Positions 7,115 through 14,521 of a DNA stretch of 33,430 nt are shown here, piece after piece (positions within the stretch are counted from its first letter, which is position 1; each line of letters begins with the position of its first letter). Made by a program: the position numbers and the translations under genes. The stretch covers positions 1 to 33,430 of the IMG/VR virus record IMGVR_UViG_3300035228_002162; one strand, given 5' to 3'. This stretch comes from a virus. The notes under the pieces are model-generated. The model did no database searches. It worked only from the letters and a program-made list of their open reading frames with translations, and was not told the origin of the DNA.

Positions 7115-7422
7115 TCGGGGCGAAGCCTTGAAAGTGCATGAATACCAATGTGAGCCGGATGCGAAACACCTTTGTCCCAAGCGACTTGCGCTTTAGAGCA
7201 TTGGCGTCCACGACGATCCTTGACAGATAATAGAGACAAAATGACCCCTCGGAACCCAGAATGAATCCATCCATCTGAAGTGAGAGACAAAAGAATCACT
7301 CGTTCGCCAATTAAATATTTATGCCTCCTTGTACTGCGACGAGAGTTGTTGAACTTAGAAAACGGAAGAACCGTAAGCTTGTGTTCGGAGTTTTCACCAG
7401 GCTTCACGGCAGCAGTCAACAC
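7111..7422 (-). CDS. Conserved hypothetical protein, SH3-like possible
   Basis: The frame can begin at GTG 7422 (103 residues) or, perhaps better, at GTG 7407 (MKPGENSEHKLTVLPF). It has short beta-strand-like stretches (HKYLIGERVILLSLTSDGWI, then SGFRGVILSLLSV) and an Arg/Lys-rich segment (KDRRGRQCSKAQVAW), and ends HIGIHALSRLRPE. The pattern suggests a small barrel that may bind nucleic acid, but this is only a reading of composition. It heads the operon leading to thyX and is divergent from the gene at 7467. Confidence 0.68.
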   Translation of the reverse strand: MLTAAVKPGENSEHKLTVLPFSKFNNSRRSTRRHKYLIGERVILLSLTSDGWIHSGFRGVILSLLSVKDRRGRQCSKAQVAWDKGVSHPAHIGIHALSRLRPE

Positions 7423-7466
7423 CTGTCTAGTCAGAATTGTTTACGCTGAAACAAAGGTTAAAAAAT

Positions 7467-7835
7467 ATGGAATACAGCATTCCTGTAATCGTTAACTACG
7501 ATGGAGAGAAATATCTCTTCGACATGGGGCCATTTGAAAGAAGCTTGGAGAGAGAGTTTGCTCTTTCCATCCAACAAAAAGCCATCAAGGACTGTCGGAG
7601 CACTGAGCAGCTTCGAGATGTTTCTTTGAGCTTGCTTGAGGGCTGGAGCAACATGCAAGAAGCTTTGCAAAAACTTGTCATGGAAAACATTGAATTGCGA
7701 CAAGCCATGACTTTGCAAGATAGTGAACTGAAAGTTGCTGAAGAGTTGATGACTGAAGCTGCTAAGACGATTGAGATGCAACAAAAGCAGCAATCATCTC
7801 AATCCAAGAACGGTCCTTGGCCGTGGTCGAAGTAA
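7467..7835 (+). CDS. Conserved cyanophage coiled-coil protein
   Basis: ATG 7467 has AAAGG about 8 bases upstream, one of the few purine-rich sites here, and gives 122 residues: MEYSIPVIVNYDGEKYLFDM, then GPFERSLEREFALSIQQKA. A long amphipathic helix follows (LVMENIELRQAMTLQDSELK) and a Gln/Ser-rich tail ending NGPWPWSK. It is alone on the plus strand among leftward genes, and its last 74 bases overlap the nuclease gene that runs the other way. Function unknown. Confidence 0.75.
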   Translation: MEYSIPVIVNYDGEKYLFDMGPFERSLEREFALSIQQKAIKDCRSTEQLRDVSLSLLEGWSNMQEALQKLVMENIELRQAMTLQDSELKVAEELMTEAAKTIEMQQKQQSSQSKNGPWPWSK

Positions 7836-8130
7836 GCAAGAAAACTTTCCAGCCACTCATCATCGCCAGGTTAAATTTTCTCGCATCACGGTCGTAGCCT
7901 GATCCACTGACATGCCTGCCGCGCATATAAGTGCCTCCTTGAATTTCGATGATGCATTTGCTTGCCGGATGCGCAAAGTCAGCTCTGTAACGCTTTGAGC
8001 GCTTAGATTTGGCATATCGTTTTTGAAAATCAAGTTCCCATTCCTCGACATCACTAAACTCTCGCTCTAGTTGAATGGACGGAAATTGAGCTTGCCATAG
8101 TTCTAGGAACTGATCTTCAAGAGCGGACAC
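7762..8130 (-). CDS. Small PD-(D/E)XK-type nuclease (Vsr/DUF559-like fold)
   Basis: The 122-residue protein has YRADFAHPASKCIIEIQGG, matching a PD-(D/E)XK core: Asp in RADF and Glu-x-Gln in IEIQGG, where Gln replaces the usual Lys. It then has GSGYDRDARKFNLAMMSGWK, typical of very-short-patch/DUF559-like nucleases. It begins at GTG 8130. It would cut or resolve DNA in replication or recombination. The 3' 74 bases overlap the convergent coiled-coil gene. The fold call is fairly sure; the substrate is not known. Confidence 0.75.
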   Translation of the reverse strand: MSALEDQFLELWQAQFPSIQLEREFSDVEEWELDFQKRYAKSKRSKRYRADFAHPASKCIIEIQGGTYMRGRHVSGSGYDRDARKFNLAMMSGWKVFLLTSTTAKDRSWIEMIAAFVASQSS

Positions 8131-8149
8131 GTTGACACAAAATTACTGA

Positions 8150-8467
8150 CTACATCGTAGGCAGGTCGCGAAGAACTTCTAGCTTCTTGGCATAGGCATC
8201 CCAGTCATCTTCAGGACGACAGCCATCGTTGTAGAGATAAATCACGCCATGACTTTCGACATCTTTGTATGAGAGAAGATCGTGCTGTTCAACAGTTATC
8301 TCTTTAACGCGAGAAGAAGGAGGTGCATCTTCGAGCTTGATCTGGGCGTTGCAATCTCCTCCGAGAGGCTTGTAGCGCCTGTTCAAGACAATCCAGCCTC
8401 CGATTGCGTCGTCTTCCATTAGCAATAAGCAGTATGGAAGCATGTTTACTCTGAACGAGTTACCCAT
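8150..8467 (-). CDS. Hypothetical protein
   Basis: ATG 8467 gives 105 residues: MGNSFRVNMLPYCLLLMEDD, then AIGGWIVLNRRYKPLGGDCN and a C-terminal half with RPEDDWDAYAKKLEVLRDLP. It is mixed alpha/beta in look and has no clear motif. The leader is pyrimidine-rich (CTTCTTTTCTTT) without a Shine-Dalgarno sequence. It lies between MazG and the nuclease in the leftward cluster. No family assigned. Confidence 0.7.
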   Translation of the reverse strand: MGNSFRVNMLPYCLLLMEDDAIGGWIVLNRRYKPLGGDCNAQIKLEDAPPSSRVKEITVEQHDLLSYKDVESHGVIYLYNDGCRPEDDWDAYAKKLEVLRDLPTM

Positions 8468-8506
8468 CAAATTAAAGAAAAGAAGTTTTGCAGGAAAAGT
8501 CAGACT

Positions 8507-8854
8507 TTAGCGGTCATCGCCATTGCCTTTAATCTTGCCGCGCTGCGCTCGATCTGCCAGCTTTTCAAGGTTTTGCTGAGCAACATTGGAAAGATCGACA
8601 TTAAGTTCAGAAGCGATTTGCGCGACATACCAGAGTACATCTCCTAGTTCTTTAGAAATAGCGGCACGAGCGTCATTATCAAACACTCCATCCTTATCTC
8701 GGATGACCTTTTTAACTTTCTCTGCAACTTCACCAGCTTCGCCGGAAAGTCCCAGGGTTGGATAAGTCATGTTAGAACCTACGTTGGGATAGATGGCGGT
8801 TCTTCGAGCTTGATTCTGGTATTCGTTGATGTCTAGAGACGAACAATGAGTCAT
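8507..8854 (-). CDS. mazG: MazG-like nucleotide pyrophosphohydrolase
   Basis: ATG 8854 gives 115 residues. LGLSGEAGEVAEKVKKVIRD carries the metal-binding ExxE pattern of the all-alpha NTP pyrophosphatase superfamily, and ISKELGDVLWYVAQIASELN the second acidic helix with ExxD. The ending NLEKLADRAQRGKIKGNGDD is also typical. It would hydrolyse NTPs or dNTPs to monophosphates. In cyanophages such enzymes have been discussed as acting on nucleotide pools or (p)ppGpp. It lies among dNTP and recombination genes, with a pyrimidine-rich leader before its ATG. Confidence 0.88.
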   Translation of the reverse strand: MTHCSSLDINEYQNQARRTAIYPNVGSNMTYPTLGLSGEAGEVAEKVKKVIRDKDGVFDNDARAAISKELGDVLWYVAQIASELNVDLSNVAQQNLEKLADRAQRGKIKGNGDDR

Positions 8855-8885
8855 GGAAATTAAAGAGGACAAAGAAAGAGTGGCA

Positions 8886-8905
8886 GGGGCACCATGAGGT
8901 GCCCC
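8886..8905 (-). terminator. Hairpin after SSB-like gene
   Basis: GGGGCACC (8886-8893) pairs with GGTGCCCC (8898-8905) around ATGA. It lies just after the SSB-like stop codon. Read leftward it is followed by a mixed CT-rich tail rather than pure T, so termination may be partial. Confidence 0.55.
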
Positions 8906-8913
8906 CAAGCGAA

Positions 8914-9213
8914 TCAGAACAGATCGTCTCCTGTGTCAGCCGCAGCAGCAGTTGAAGAAGCAGGAGCAGCCACTGGCTCGCCGTTCTCGACGTTTAACCA
9001 GCACTTGCCATAGCTTTTTACTCCATTGTCGTCTCCAGGGATAGAGGCAGGGCCAGACAAGTGTGGAGCACGCTCGTTTGCTCGCTTGTCGTCGTACCAC
9101 ATTGCAACATCAACGTCGTACTTTCCTCGCTCATTTTTTCCTTTTTTTGCCAGGGCATTAAGGAACTCAGGAGTGAGATTGAAGGTGCCTTTGATTACAG
9201 GACGTGCAGACAT
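8914..9213 (-). CDS. Single-stranded-DNA-binding-like protein with acidic tail
   Basis: ATG 9213 gives 99 residues: MSARPVIKGTFNLTPEFLNA, a beta-like body with DVDVAMWYDDKRANERAP, then an Ala-rich linker and the acidic tail DTGDDLF. An acidic C-terminus ending in Phe is the partner-binding tail of bacterial and phage SSB proteins (DDIPF, or gp2.5-type). It lies directly beside a RecB-like exonuclease and an annealing protein, as SSBs do in phage recombination modules. The OB fold itself is not provable by eye. Confidence 0.6.
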   Translation of the reverse strand: MSARPVIKGTFNLTPEFLNALAKKGKNERGKYDVDVAMWYDDKRANERAPHLSGPASIPGDDNGVKSYGKCWLNVENGEPVAAPASSTAAAADTGDDLF

Positions 9214-9252
9214 GGATGAAAAAAAAGAAGTGTACAAAAGTAATGGAAAGGG

Positions 9253-10014
9253 TTATGCACCCTTATCCATTGCGATGAAGAATGGCATTCCGCCTGGATA
9301 GTGTTCTTGAAAGAACTTTTCCGTTTTAGAAGCCATTACTCCACCTTGAGCGATTAGCTCGCCTCCATCGAGGCTCACAATTTGAGCCTCTTGACCCTTC
9401 TTGGTATCAGGGTCATAAATGGAGATCGCACAATGCGCTTGATCGACTTCGATGTCATACATCTGTTCGATCGCTTGTGCGTAAGCTCCCAACTGCATTC
9501 GATAGTCCGCAAGTTGGTAGTCAGGTTTCTCCTTATAGCTGGTTTTCCAATCCAAGAGAGCAAAATTGCCATCTTTCATGGTCGCCAGCATGTCAAAAGT
9601 TCCGGCATAGCCGATTTCTCTTGACGGACAAAACCAACAGATTGCGCTTTCGACGAGCTGAGGCTCGTCAATGCGCTCAAGAAAGCTCAGAATACTCTCG
9701 TAATACGGAATGTATTGCGGGAATTGATCAAGGTGAGATTCAATATCTTCACCATTGAATTGATCTTCTAGAACTCCGTGCAGCCAGTTTCCTCGCTCCA
9801 CGGCATTTCTTGTGCGACGATTTGCCTCGGCATTGCCAACGCGCTTGCGCCAATTAATAAGCGCCATGGTCTTGCCTACAGGAGCAGTGGCCGAAGCCAC
9901 TGTTGTGACTGATGGCAGGACGAGCCCAGGCGCGACGTTTGGCATCTCATCAGCAACGTAATAACGCTTCTTGTTGATCTGCAATCGATTGGGATCGTAG
10001 CGCTTGAATTTCAT
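9253..10014 (-). CDS. Cas4/RecB-family PD-(D/E)XK exonuclease
   Basis: ATG 10014 follows the stop of the small membrane gene by 7 bases and gives 253 residues. RecB-family landmarks are visible: His79 in RGNWLHGVLE, Glu122 in LVESAICWF, Asp141 in GYAGTFDMLA and Asp155-x-Lys157 in LLDWKTS, then a Gln/Tyr motif in YRMQLGAYAQAIEQ. Such enzymes degrade DNA ends to leave single strands. With the DUF1071-type protein and the SSB-like protein, it would form a Red-like recombination set. There are no Cys residues placed like the Fe-S cluster of true Cas4. Confidence 0.85.
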   Translation of the reverse strand: MKFKRYDPNRLQINKKRYYVADEMPNVAPGLVLPSVTTVASATAPVGKTMALINWRKRVGNAEANRRTRNAVERGNWLHGVLEDQFNGEDIESHLDQFPQYIPYYESILSFLERIDEPQLVESAICWFCPSREIGYAGTFDMLATMKDGNFALLDWKTSYKEKPDYQLADYRMQLGAYAQAIEQMYDIEVDQAHCAISIYDPDTKKGQEAQIVSLDGGELIAQGGVMASKTEKFFQEHYPGGMPFFIAMDKGA

Positions 10015-10021
10015 AAGCTTT

Positions 10022-10168
10022 TCAAGTTGAATGTCGAAGCAGGCCAATAATTAATTTCCATACGTTGTAGCCAAAGACCCAGGCAGCAAACCCGCCTGCG
10101 CTAACGACCACAAATAAACCAAGTGGATCATCGGAGTAATTCTCAGAGAGGGCTAGTAAGGGGGCCAT
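10022..10168 (-). CDS. Small single-pass membrane protein
   Basis: The 48-residue product begins MAPLLALSENYSDDPLGLFV and has one hydrophobic span (about 17-34, VVVSAGGFAAWVFGYN), then WKLIIGLLRHST. It lies between the annealing protein and the exonuclease on the same strand. Its stop is 7 bases before the exonuclease start, so they may be translated together. A second hydrophobic stretch could form a hairpin in the membrane. Function unknown; a membrane protein inside a recombination operon is unexpected. Confidence 0.65.
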   Translation of the reverse strand: MAPLLALSENYSDDPLGLFVVVSAGGFAAWVFGYNVWKLIIGLLRHST

Positions 10169-10195
10169 CTTTAGGATCAAAGCAAACGGTGCCAG

Positions 10196-10218
10196 CGAAA
10201 GCCCGCGCTAAGCGGGCT
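10196..10218 (-). terminator. Terminator at end of annealing protein gene
   Basis: GCCCGC (10201-10206) pairs with GCGGGC (10212-10217). Read leftward it is followed by TTTCG. The hairpin includes the stop codon of the annealing protein gene. Confidence 0.65.
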
Positions 10219-11086
10219 GCGGCAACGTCAACTTTTTTGACAGGTAAAAAGCGGCAACAGCATTGTTAATGCCTTCCAGCCCTTCAGTCTTTGCAGTGCG
10301 AATGGCGGCAAGATCCTTGGTCATTGCGGCCTTTGTGATTTTGACACCATTGTTTTTTGTCCAAGCACTAACCAGCGTGGTAACCACGTTGAGGTAATCA
10401 TCTGTGCTTTTGATGTCACTGCCACGAGCAAGGCCGATGTTTTCCAGAGCTGATTTAACAGCGACCTGACAAGCCTTTGTATCGTCGAAGTGCAATGGAT
10501 TGGCATTGCAGAAACTCAGCAAAGCTTCCCTTCCGTCAAAGGACTCAGTAGATTTTTCCGGGCTGGGGCTTGCAACTTCTGCTGGTTTAGATGCAGTTTT
10601 GTTTGAAGCTTGCTGTTCTTCTTTAGGAATGTCTTCGCCTGCATAAAGACGAAGGCCAAGCCCTGTGAAGGTAGCAATGCACTTAACTGCAGCACGTTGA
10701 CAGTTGTCGCTAATGAAACGAGCGTCAAGCTCTTTGCATGCATTGTGCTTCCTGTCCATCAAGGGAAAGACAAGGGCAACACTGCGCCGACAACCATCAG
10801 TTAAATAGGGTCGAACGTAGTAAGCACCAGGACCACCGAAAACGACTTCCCCAATAGTTTTCTCTTCAAAAGCGACAAAGAAGGTTGGGAAGTGTTGCTT
10901 GAGGTAGCGATAAGCAAAAGGCCACGACAAGTAAGAGAGCCCCTTGTAGTCCTTCTCGATGTGAGGGGCAATGTCGGAAGTGTCATAAGCCGATTTGAAT
11001 TGATCTGCTGTGATTTCAAGCGGATTGAACAGACCGGCAAAGCGGTCAGTGAGAGTTTGTTGTGCGATTTCAGAAGTCATCGACAT
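10208..11086 (-). CDS. DUF1071 (Sak3-like) single-strand annealing protein
   Basis: ATG 11086 gives 292 residues and avoids overlap with the upstream gene; GTG/ATG options at 11113 and 11080 also exist. HIEKDYKGLSYLSWPFAYRY is the hallmark of the DUF1071/Sak3 group of annealing proteins, followed by YYVRPYLTDG and CQRAAVKCIATFTGLGLRLY. A Ser/Lys/Glu-rich linker (about 160-185) leads to a helical C-terminal domain. It would pair complementary single strands made by the neighbouring exonuclease. It ends in a terminator hairpin. Confidence 0.82.
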   Translation of the reverse strand: MSMTSEIAQQTLTDRFAGLFNPLEITADQFKSAYDTSDIAPHIEKDYKGLSYLSWPFAYRYLKQHFPTFFVAFEEKTIGEVVFGGPGAYYVRPYLTDGCRRSVALVFPLMDRKHNACKELDARFISDNCQRAAVKCIATFTGLGLRLYAGEDIPKEEQQASNKTASKPAEVASPSPEKSTESFDGREALLSFCNANPLHFDDTKACQVAVKSALENIGLARGSDIKSTDDYLNVVTTLVSAWTKNNGVKITKAAMTKDLAAIRTAKTEGLEGINNAVAAFYLSKKLTLPQPA

Positions 11087-11090
11087 TTCT

Positions 11091-11378
11091 TTAGTAATAG
11101 GTGCTTTGTCCATGACAAGCGGTTTTTTGAGGAGAGGAGGCTCGGAGTTTTTCCTGGTCGTAGAAAATTACAAGGTGCTTGGGAGTGGCTTCAGTCATAA
11201 CAAGGCTGTCTCCTGGAAGAGGCCAGTCATTAACAGACCGAATGTCGGTGACATCCTCGTACTCGCTCGAATCGAAGACATCGCCATAAACAACGCTTTC
11301 GCTAAACAGCTTGACATCACAGTCAGGATTTTGTTGCAGATAGCTCCTGAGATGCAGGGCTAGTTCAGAGACTTTCAT
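11091..11378 (-). CDS. Hypothetical protein
   Basis: ATG 11378 gives 95 residues: MKVSELALHLRSYLQQNPDC, then DVKLFSESVVYGDVFDSSEY and KHLVIFYDQEKLRASSP. An N-terminal helix followed by beta strands is suggested. It ends 5 bases before the chosen start of the annealing protein. Starting instead at 11459 would run into the ribbon-helix-helix gene. No family recognised. Confidence 0.65.
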   Translation of the reverse strand: MKVSELALHLRSYLQQNPDCDVKLFSESVVYGDVFDSSEYEDVTDIRSVNDWPLPGDSLVMTEATPKHLVIFYDQEKLRASSPQKTACHGQSTYY

Positions 11379-11385
11379 CTGAAAT

Positions 11386-11616
11386 TTAAGTGTCAGAAGG
11401 AACTGTGGATTGAGAATGATCCATGCATTCCTTCCAAGCACTGTTGGATAGAGATGCACTGCCTTCCCAGATAGGAGTGGATCGAATCAACCGTTCAAGA
11501 ATTTCGCTACATGAAAGTCGTGCTTCGTGAGCAATTTCTCCAAGGTGGACAAAAGCGGAATCAGTGAGAGTGATGTGCCGACGTTTCTTTGGTTCGCCGT
11601 GAAGATTCTTTTTCAT
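11386..11616 (-). CDS. Ribbon-helix-helix DNA-binding protein, candidate regulator
   Basis: ATG 11616 (leader CCCTTCC) gives 76 residues. Residues 13-45 (RRHITLTDSAFVHLGEIAHE and ARLSCSEILERLIRST) fit a ribbon-helix-helix fold: a short strand RHITLT, then two helices, the second starting at SCSEILERL. Such dimers bind short operators through the strand. It is the first gene of the leftward cluster, beside the 189-base divergent junction with the primase-helicase gene, which makes it a natural switch for both directions. Targets are not shown. Confidence 0.7.
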   Translation of the reverse strand: MKKNLHGEPKKRRHITLTDSAFVHLGEIAHEARLSCSEILERLIRSTPIWEGSASLSNSAWKECMDHSQSTVPSDT

Positions 11617-11805
11617 GGAAGGGCGTTTGAGCTCATTGAACTTCGCGTCTCGGCACAACATACACATCGTGGGTTGATTGGGTAGGGGGCAATTAAGTAG
11701 AAATCATAAAGCCAGTGCAACTGCCATTAAGGGGACATTAACATTCGGCCTGATTCTTGCGTGATTCCATCTAACTGCTAGAACTGCCAGGCATGACCAC
11801 TAGAT
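11617..11805. promoter_or_regulatory. Divergent intergenic region between leftward and rightward early genes
   Basis: It holds both outward promoters by position. GGGGACATTAA occurs at 11731-11741 and again at 13787-13797 after the primase-helicase gene; GACATTAAG also lies before the gene at 13892. A possible -35 TTGATT at 11674-11679 lacks a clear -10. These short repeats could be operators, but the evidence is weak. Confidence 0.4.
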
Positions 11806-13779
11806 ATGGCGTTCGACATCCGAGATCATGTTGCGAAACTTGAGGAATCCGACAAGCGCGGAAAATTCATTTGTCCAGCATGCGGCGGCAATGATTTCAC
11901 TTTCAGTGAGAGTGATGGAAGCTACAACTGTTGGAATGATCCAAGCCATAAGCACCGTGCTGAGATAAGAAACGCCCTCTCTCCTTTGAAGCGGTGGGAA
12001 CGTCCAGCCAGGATTGCATCTTCCTATAAATTTCCGTACAAGAACCGGGATGGCCAGGATGTTTTGGTTGTTTCACGAGACGACACCAGCGGCAAAAAGA
12101 TCATCCGCCAAGAGTATCCAACCATTCCTCAAGAGGCCCCTCAAAGGAAGGTCCAAATTGGTGAGTTAAGGGCAACCGTCATGCCGTATAGGTATGAAGA
12201 AGCCTTGGCTGCAGCCGCTGTTAAAAAGGCTCCTCTTTTCCTGGTCGAAGGTGAGTTGAGCTGCGACAAAATGTGGTCTGTTGGACTCCCAGCAGTCACA
12301 TTTCTTGGAGGCAGCGGCCAGTACCGCTCCAACGGTGACTACACCACTTTGTTCAAAGGACACAGAATTGTTTTGTGTCCTGATCGTGACGAGCCGGGTG
12401 TTGCCTTGATGAAAGAGGTGGCGTCAGACAATCCCGGCGCTCAATTCCTTTATGCAGAACCTGATTCTTTTGAATGGGACAATCTTCCACAACTTGGCGG
12501 ATATGACGTTGGTGATTGGATTGATGAAGGTGCTGATGAAGAGTTGATTCTTTCAAGCATTGTCTCGAAAGACAGGCATGAAGGCAAAGATGGAAAGCCT
12601 TCTTATGAAGAGATCATGACCACCCTGGAAGGGATGGTTGGCCTTTATGGCAACGACAATGCTGCGCGGATTGCATATGAAACACAGCAATGGCTGACTT
12701 CACATGGCATCAAGATGCCCACCAGTGTCGTTGACAAGATCCTTGCTGAAGCCCGAACCAGGGTTATTGGCAAGGAGGAGATGGAAGTCCTCGACGCCAA
12801 GCGCATCGCTTTATCTGGCGACACTCGCAAGTGGACTATCGCTGGCATTCTTCCAGAAAGCAGTGTCATGCTCCTGGCAGCAGCACCAGGAACGGGCAAG
12901 TCCACCATGCTTTACAACTGGGCTCTTAGCGTTGCAACTGGTCGCTCATGGAGTAAGCGACGCTGCAAGAAAGGCAAAGTTCTCATTATTCAATGCGATG
13001 AGCCTGTTGTTGATGCCGCAGAAAAGCTTGACATCATTGGTTTTGGAGAAGACGGACTTGAATATGACGACGTTGGTTTTGTTGAAGTTTGGCGCTTTGA
13101 TCAGGTGCCTCAACTGTTAGAGCGCATTAAAAAAGATCGGCCTCAATTGATCGTCATCGACAGCCTTACCTCATGTCTGGCTGGGATGGACGTGGATTTA
13201 ATTCGGTCAGATGCAGGTAACTGTATCTATGAGCTTCGCGATATCGCCAATCAATATGGTTGCAGCATTGTGATCCTGCACCACTTAAACAAAAGCGGCG
13301 GCATTCGAGACAGCAGCTCTTTCGAGGCTAATGTCTCGGAAGTTGTAAAGCTTTACAAACCTGATAACAATCCAGATCCTCATCAATTCATGCTGGAGTG
13401 GATCAAAAGTCGTTCTGGTCTTGCTGGTAAGCACTATTTGCAACGTGACGATGCGAGTTATGGATGGACATATATGGGTCCAGTCAATGGAGAAAGGAAC
13501 GATCTGGAACGACTTGTCAATGCACTAGACAATCGTCCGGGAAATCGGTTTACACGAAGTCAGGCAGCAAGTGCTATTGGCAGTTATGACAACACAACGA
13601 CGGGTCGCCTGCTTGAGCAGGCTCGCCGTCAAGGATTAATTTCTAGTTCCTGGGAAGTATCAGAAGATCGAAGAACTCGTTTATATCACTCCTGGGATTA
13701 CAAAGAAGTGGATATTACTAACGCTTTTGAAGAACAGCCCGTTTCACCAAAGAAACAAGAAGATTTCGGACTGTTTTAA
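11806..13779 (+). CDS. Primase-helicase (zinc finger, TOPRIM, RecA-like helicase)
   Basis: The 657-residue replication protein unwinds DNA and primes synthesis. A zinc-binding N-terminus has Cys23-x-x-Cys26, Cys42 and His48/His50. A TOPRIM part follows, with LFLVEGELSCDK (Glu148/150) and CPDRDEPG (Asp193, Asp195). The ATPase has Walker A APGTGKST (360-367) and Walker B QLIVIDSLTS (Asp452), like the RepA/AAA_25 group. The C-terminus (565-620, RFTRSQAASAIGSYDNTTTG) looks like a winged helix. Fusion of all three parts is typical of phage primase-helicases. A terminator follows. Confidence 0.9.
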   Translation: MAFDIRDHVAKLEESDKRGKFICPACGGNDFTFSESDGSYNCWNDPSHKHRAEIRNALSPLKRWERPARIASSYKFPYKNRDGQDVLVVSRDDTSGKKIIRQEYPTIPQEAPQRKVQIGELRATVMPYRYEEALAAAAVKKAPLFLVEGELSCDKMWSVGLPAVTFLGGSGQYRSNGDYTTLFKGHRIVLCPDRDEPGVALMKEVASDNPGAQFLYAEPDSFEWDNLPQLGGYDVGDWIDEGADEELILSSIVSKDRHEGKDGKPSYEEIMTTLEGMVGLYGNDNAARIAYETQQWLTSHGIKMPTSVVDKILAEARTRVIGKEEMEVLDAKRIALSGDTRKWTIAGILPESSVMLLAAAPGTGKSTMLYNWALSVATGRSWSKRRCKKGKVLIIQCDEPVVDAAEKLDIIGFGEDGLEYDDVGFVEVWRFDQVPQLLERIKKDRPQLIVIDSLTSCLAGMDVDLIRSDAGNCIYELRDIANQYGCSIVILHHLNKSGGIRDSSSFEANVSEVVKLYKPDNNPDPHQFMLEWIKSRSGLAGKHYLQRDDASYGWTYMGPVNGERNDLERLVNALDNRPGNRFTRSQAASAIGSYDNTTTGRLLEQARRQGLISSSWEVSEDRRTRLYHSWDYKEVDITNAFEEQPVSPKKQEDFGLF

Positions 13780-13811
13780 ATTCCAGGGGGACATTAAGCA
13801 CCATCCCCCTG

Positions 13812-13842
13812 CCCACCCCTTCGCTGCTTGGTGGGTTTTTTA
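13812..13842 (+). terminator. Intrinsic terminator after primase-helicase
   Basis: CCCACC (13812-13817) pairs with GGTGGG (13830-13835), followed by six T (13836-13841). It lies 33 bases after the stop codon. Confidence 0.75.
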
Positions 13843-13861
13843 ATTGTAATGCGAATTTAAC

Positions 13862-13867
13862 TAAAAT
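13862..13867 (+). promoter_or_regulatory. TAAAAT element before gene at 13892
   Basis: TAAAAT followed by GAC lies 25 bases before the ATG, just downstream of a terminator. It fits the TAnAAT/GAC pattern seen before other genes. Confidence 0.38.
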
Positions 13868-13891
13868 GACAAGACATTAAGATTCCTTGTC

Positions 13892-14113
13892 ATGGCGTTT
13901 GAACATCATCCCGGTTTGCATGCGCTGTGGTTGAGAAATGAACAGCAAGCATCGAAAGATCTCGTGCGAACAACGACAAAGGATCTCGTGCAAGCGACGG
14001 AAGAAGACAAGCTCGATGAGGAGGACGATGAACCTTCTGCGGAGCCTGTCGAGCTAAAAGCAAAGCGCAGAGCGCGAAGGCGCAAACCTGCTCGCGACCG
14101 TATGGACAATTGA
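13892..14113 (+). CDS. Small charged protein
   Basis: The 73-residue product begins MAFEHHPGLHALWLRNEQQA, continues with an acidic middle (ATEEDKLDEEDDEPSAEPVE) and ends with a very basic tail (LKAKRRARRRKPARDRMDN). The strong charge separation suggests a disordered protein that binds nucleic acid or a partner. It follows a terminator and a TAAAAT element, so it probably starts a new transcript. Family unknown. Confidence 0.6.
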   Translation: MAFEHHPGLHALWLRNEQQASKDLVRTTTKDLVQATEEDKLDEEDDEPSAEPVELKAKRRARRRKPARDRMDN

Positions 14114-14126
14114 ACAGTTGCCACAA

Positions 14127-14132
14127 TAGAAT
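14127..14132 (+). promoter_or_regulatory. TAGAAT element followed by TTGACA
   Basis: TAGAAT-TTGACA resembles the TAnAAT-TGAC elements at 3068 and 5253. Transcription from it would produce the structured leader at 14138-14284. Confidence 0.35.
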
Positions 14133-14137
14133 TTGAC

Positions 14138-14284
14138 ATGGGGGTGTAGACTCACGAACGAGTGAGCAACCCTCACTGAAAAGAAAGCAGATATCTATCA
14201 GCGCAGGAGCCGCCCAAAGCGGCGACGAAGCGTCTGCCAATCGCAAAATTGTCTGCCATCATATGGCATGAATCAATAAGCAGC
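14138..14284 (+). other. Structured leader or small RNA candidate
   Basis: No coding signal is seen. CTCAC (14151-14155) can pair with GTGAG (14162-14166), or AGTGAG (14161-14166) with CTCACT (14172-14177), so the two stems exclude each other. A third stem, GCCGC (14209-14213) with GCGGC (14219-14223), follows. It could be a cis-regulatory leader of the gene at 14285. Confidence 0.35.
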
Positions 14285-14518
14285 ATGATTAAAGCACCGA
14301 GAGCAGTAGATTCTCTGCCGTCGCTAGAACACAAAGGTGTTGAAATTATCTGTCGGATACATTACGGATTCTCTACTCCAACCAGAGGTCCATTGCCTGC
14401 AGCTCGACATCTTTATGGAGCCGTGAGCCCTCAAGGCGAACGGCACTGGCGAAACAGTCTTCAAGCAATTAAAGAATTGATAGATCATCGCTTTAATGTA
14501 AAAAAACAAAAATCATAA
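14285..14518 (+). CDS. Hypothetical protein
   Basis: ATG 14285 gives 77 residues; a TTG at 14249 would lengthen it by 12. It begins MIKAPRAVDSLPSLEHKGVE, with RIHYGFSTPTRGPLPAARHL then VSPQGERHWRNSLQAIKELI. The second half is helical and basic. It is followed 3 bases later by an HTH protein gene, so the two are likely one operon. No family recognised; a DNA-packaging or regulatory accessory role is possible only by context. Confidence 0.62.
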   Translation: MIKAPRAVDSLPSLEHKGVEIICRIHYGFSTPTRGPLPAARHLYGAVSPQGERHWRNSLQAIKELIDHRFNVKKQKS

Positions 14519-14521
14519 TCA

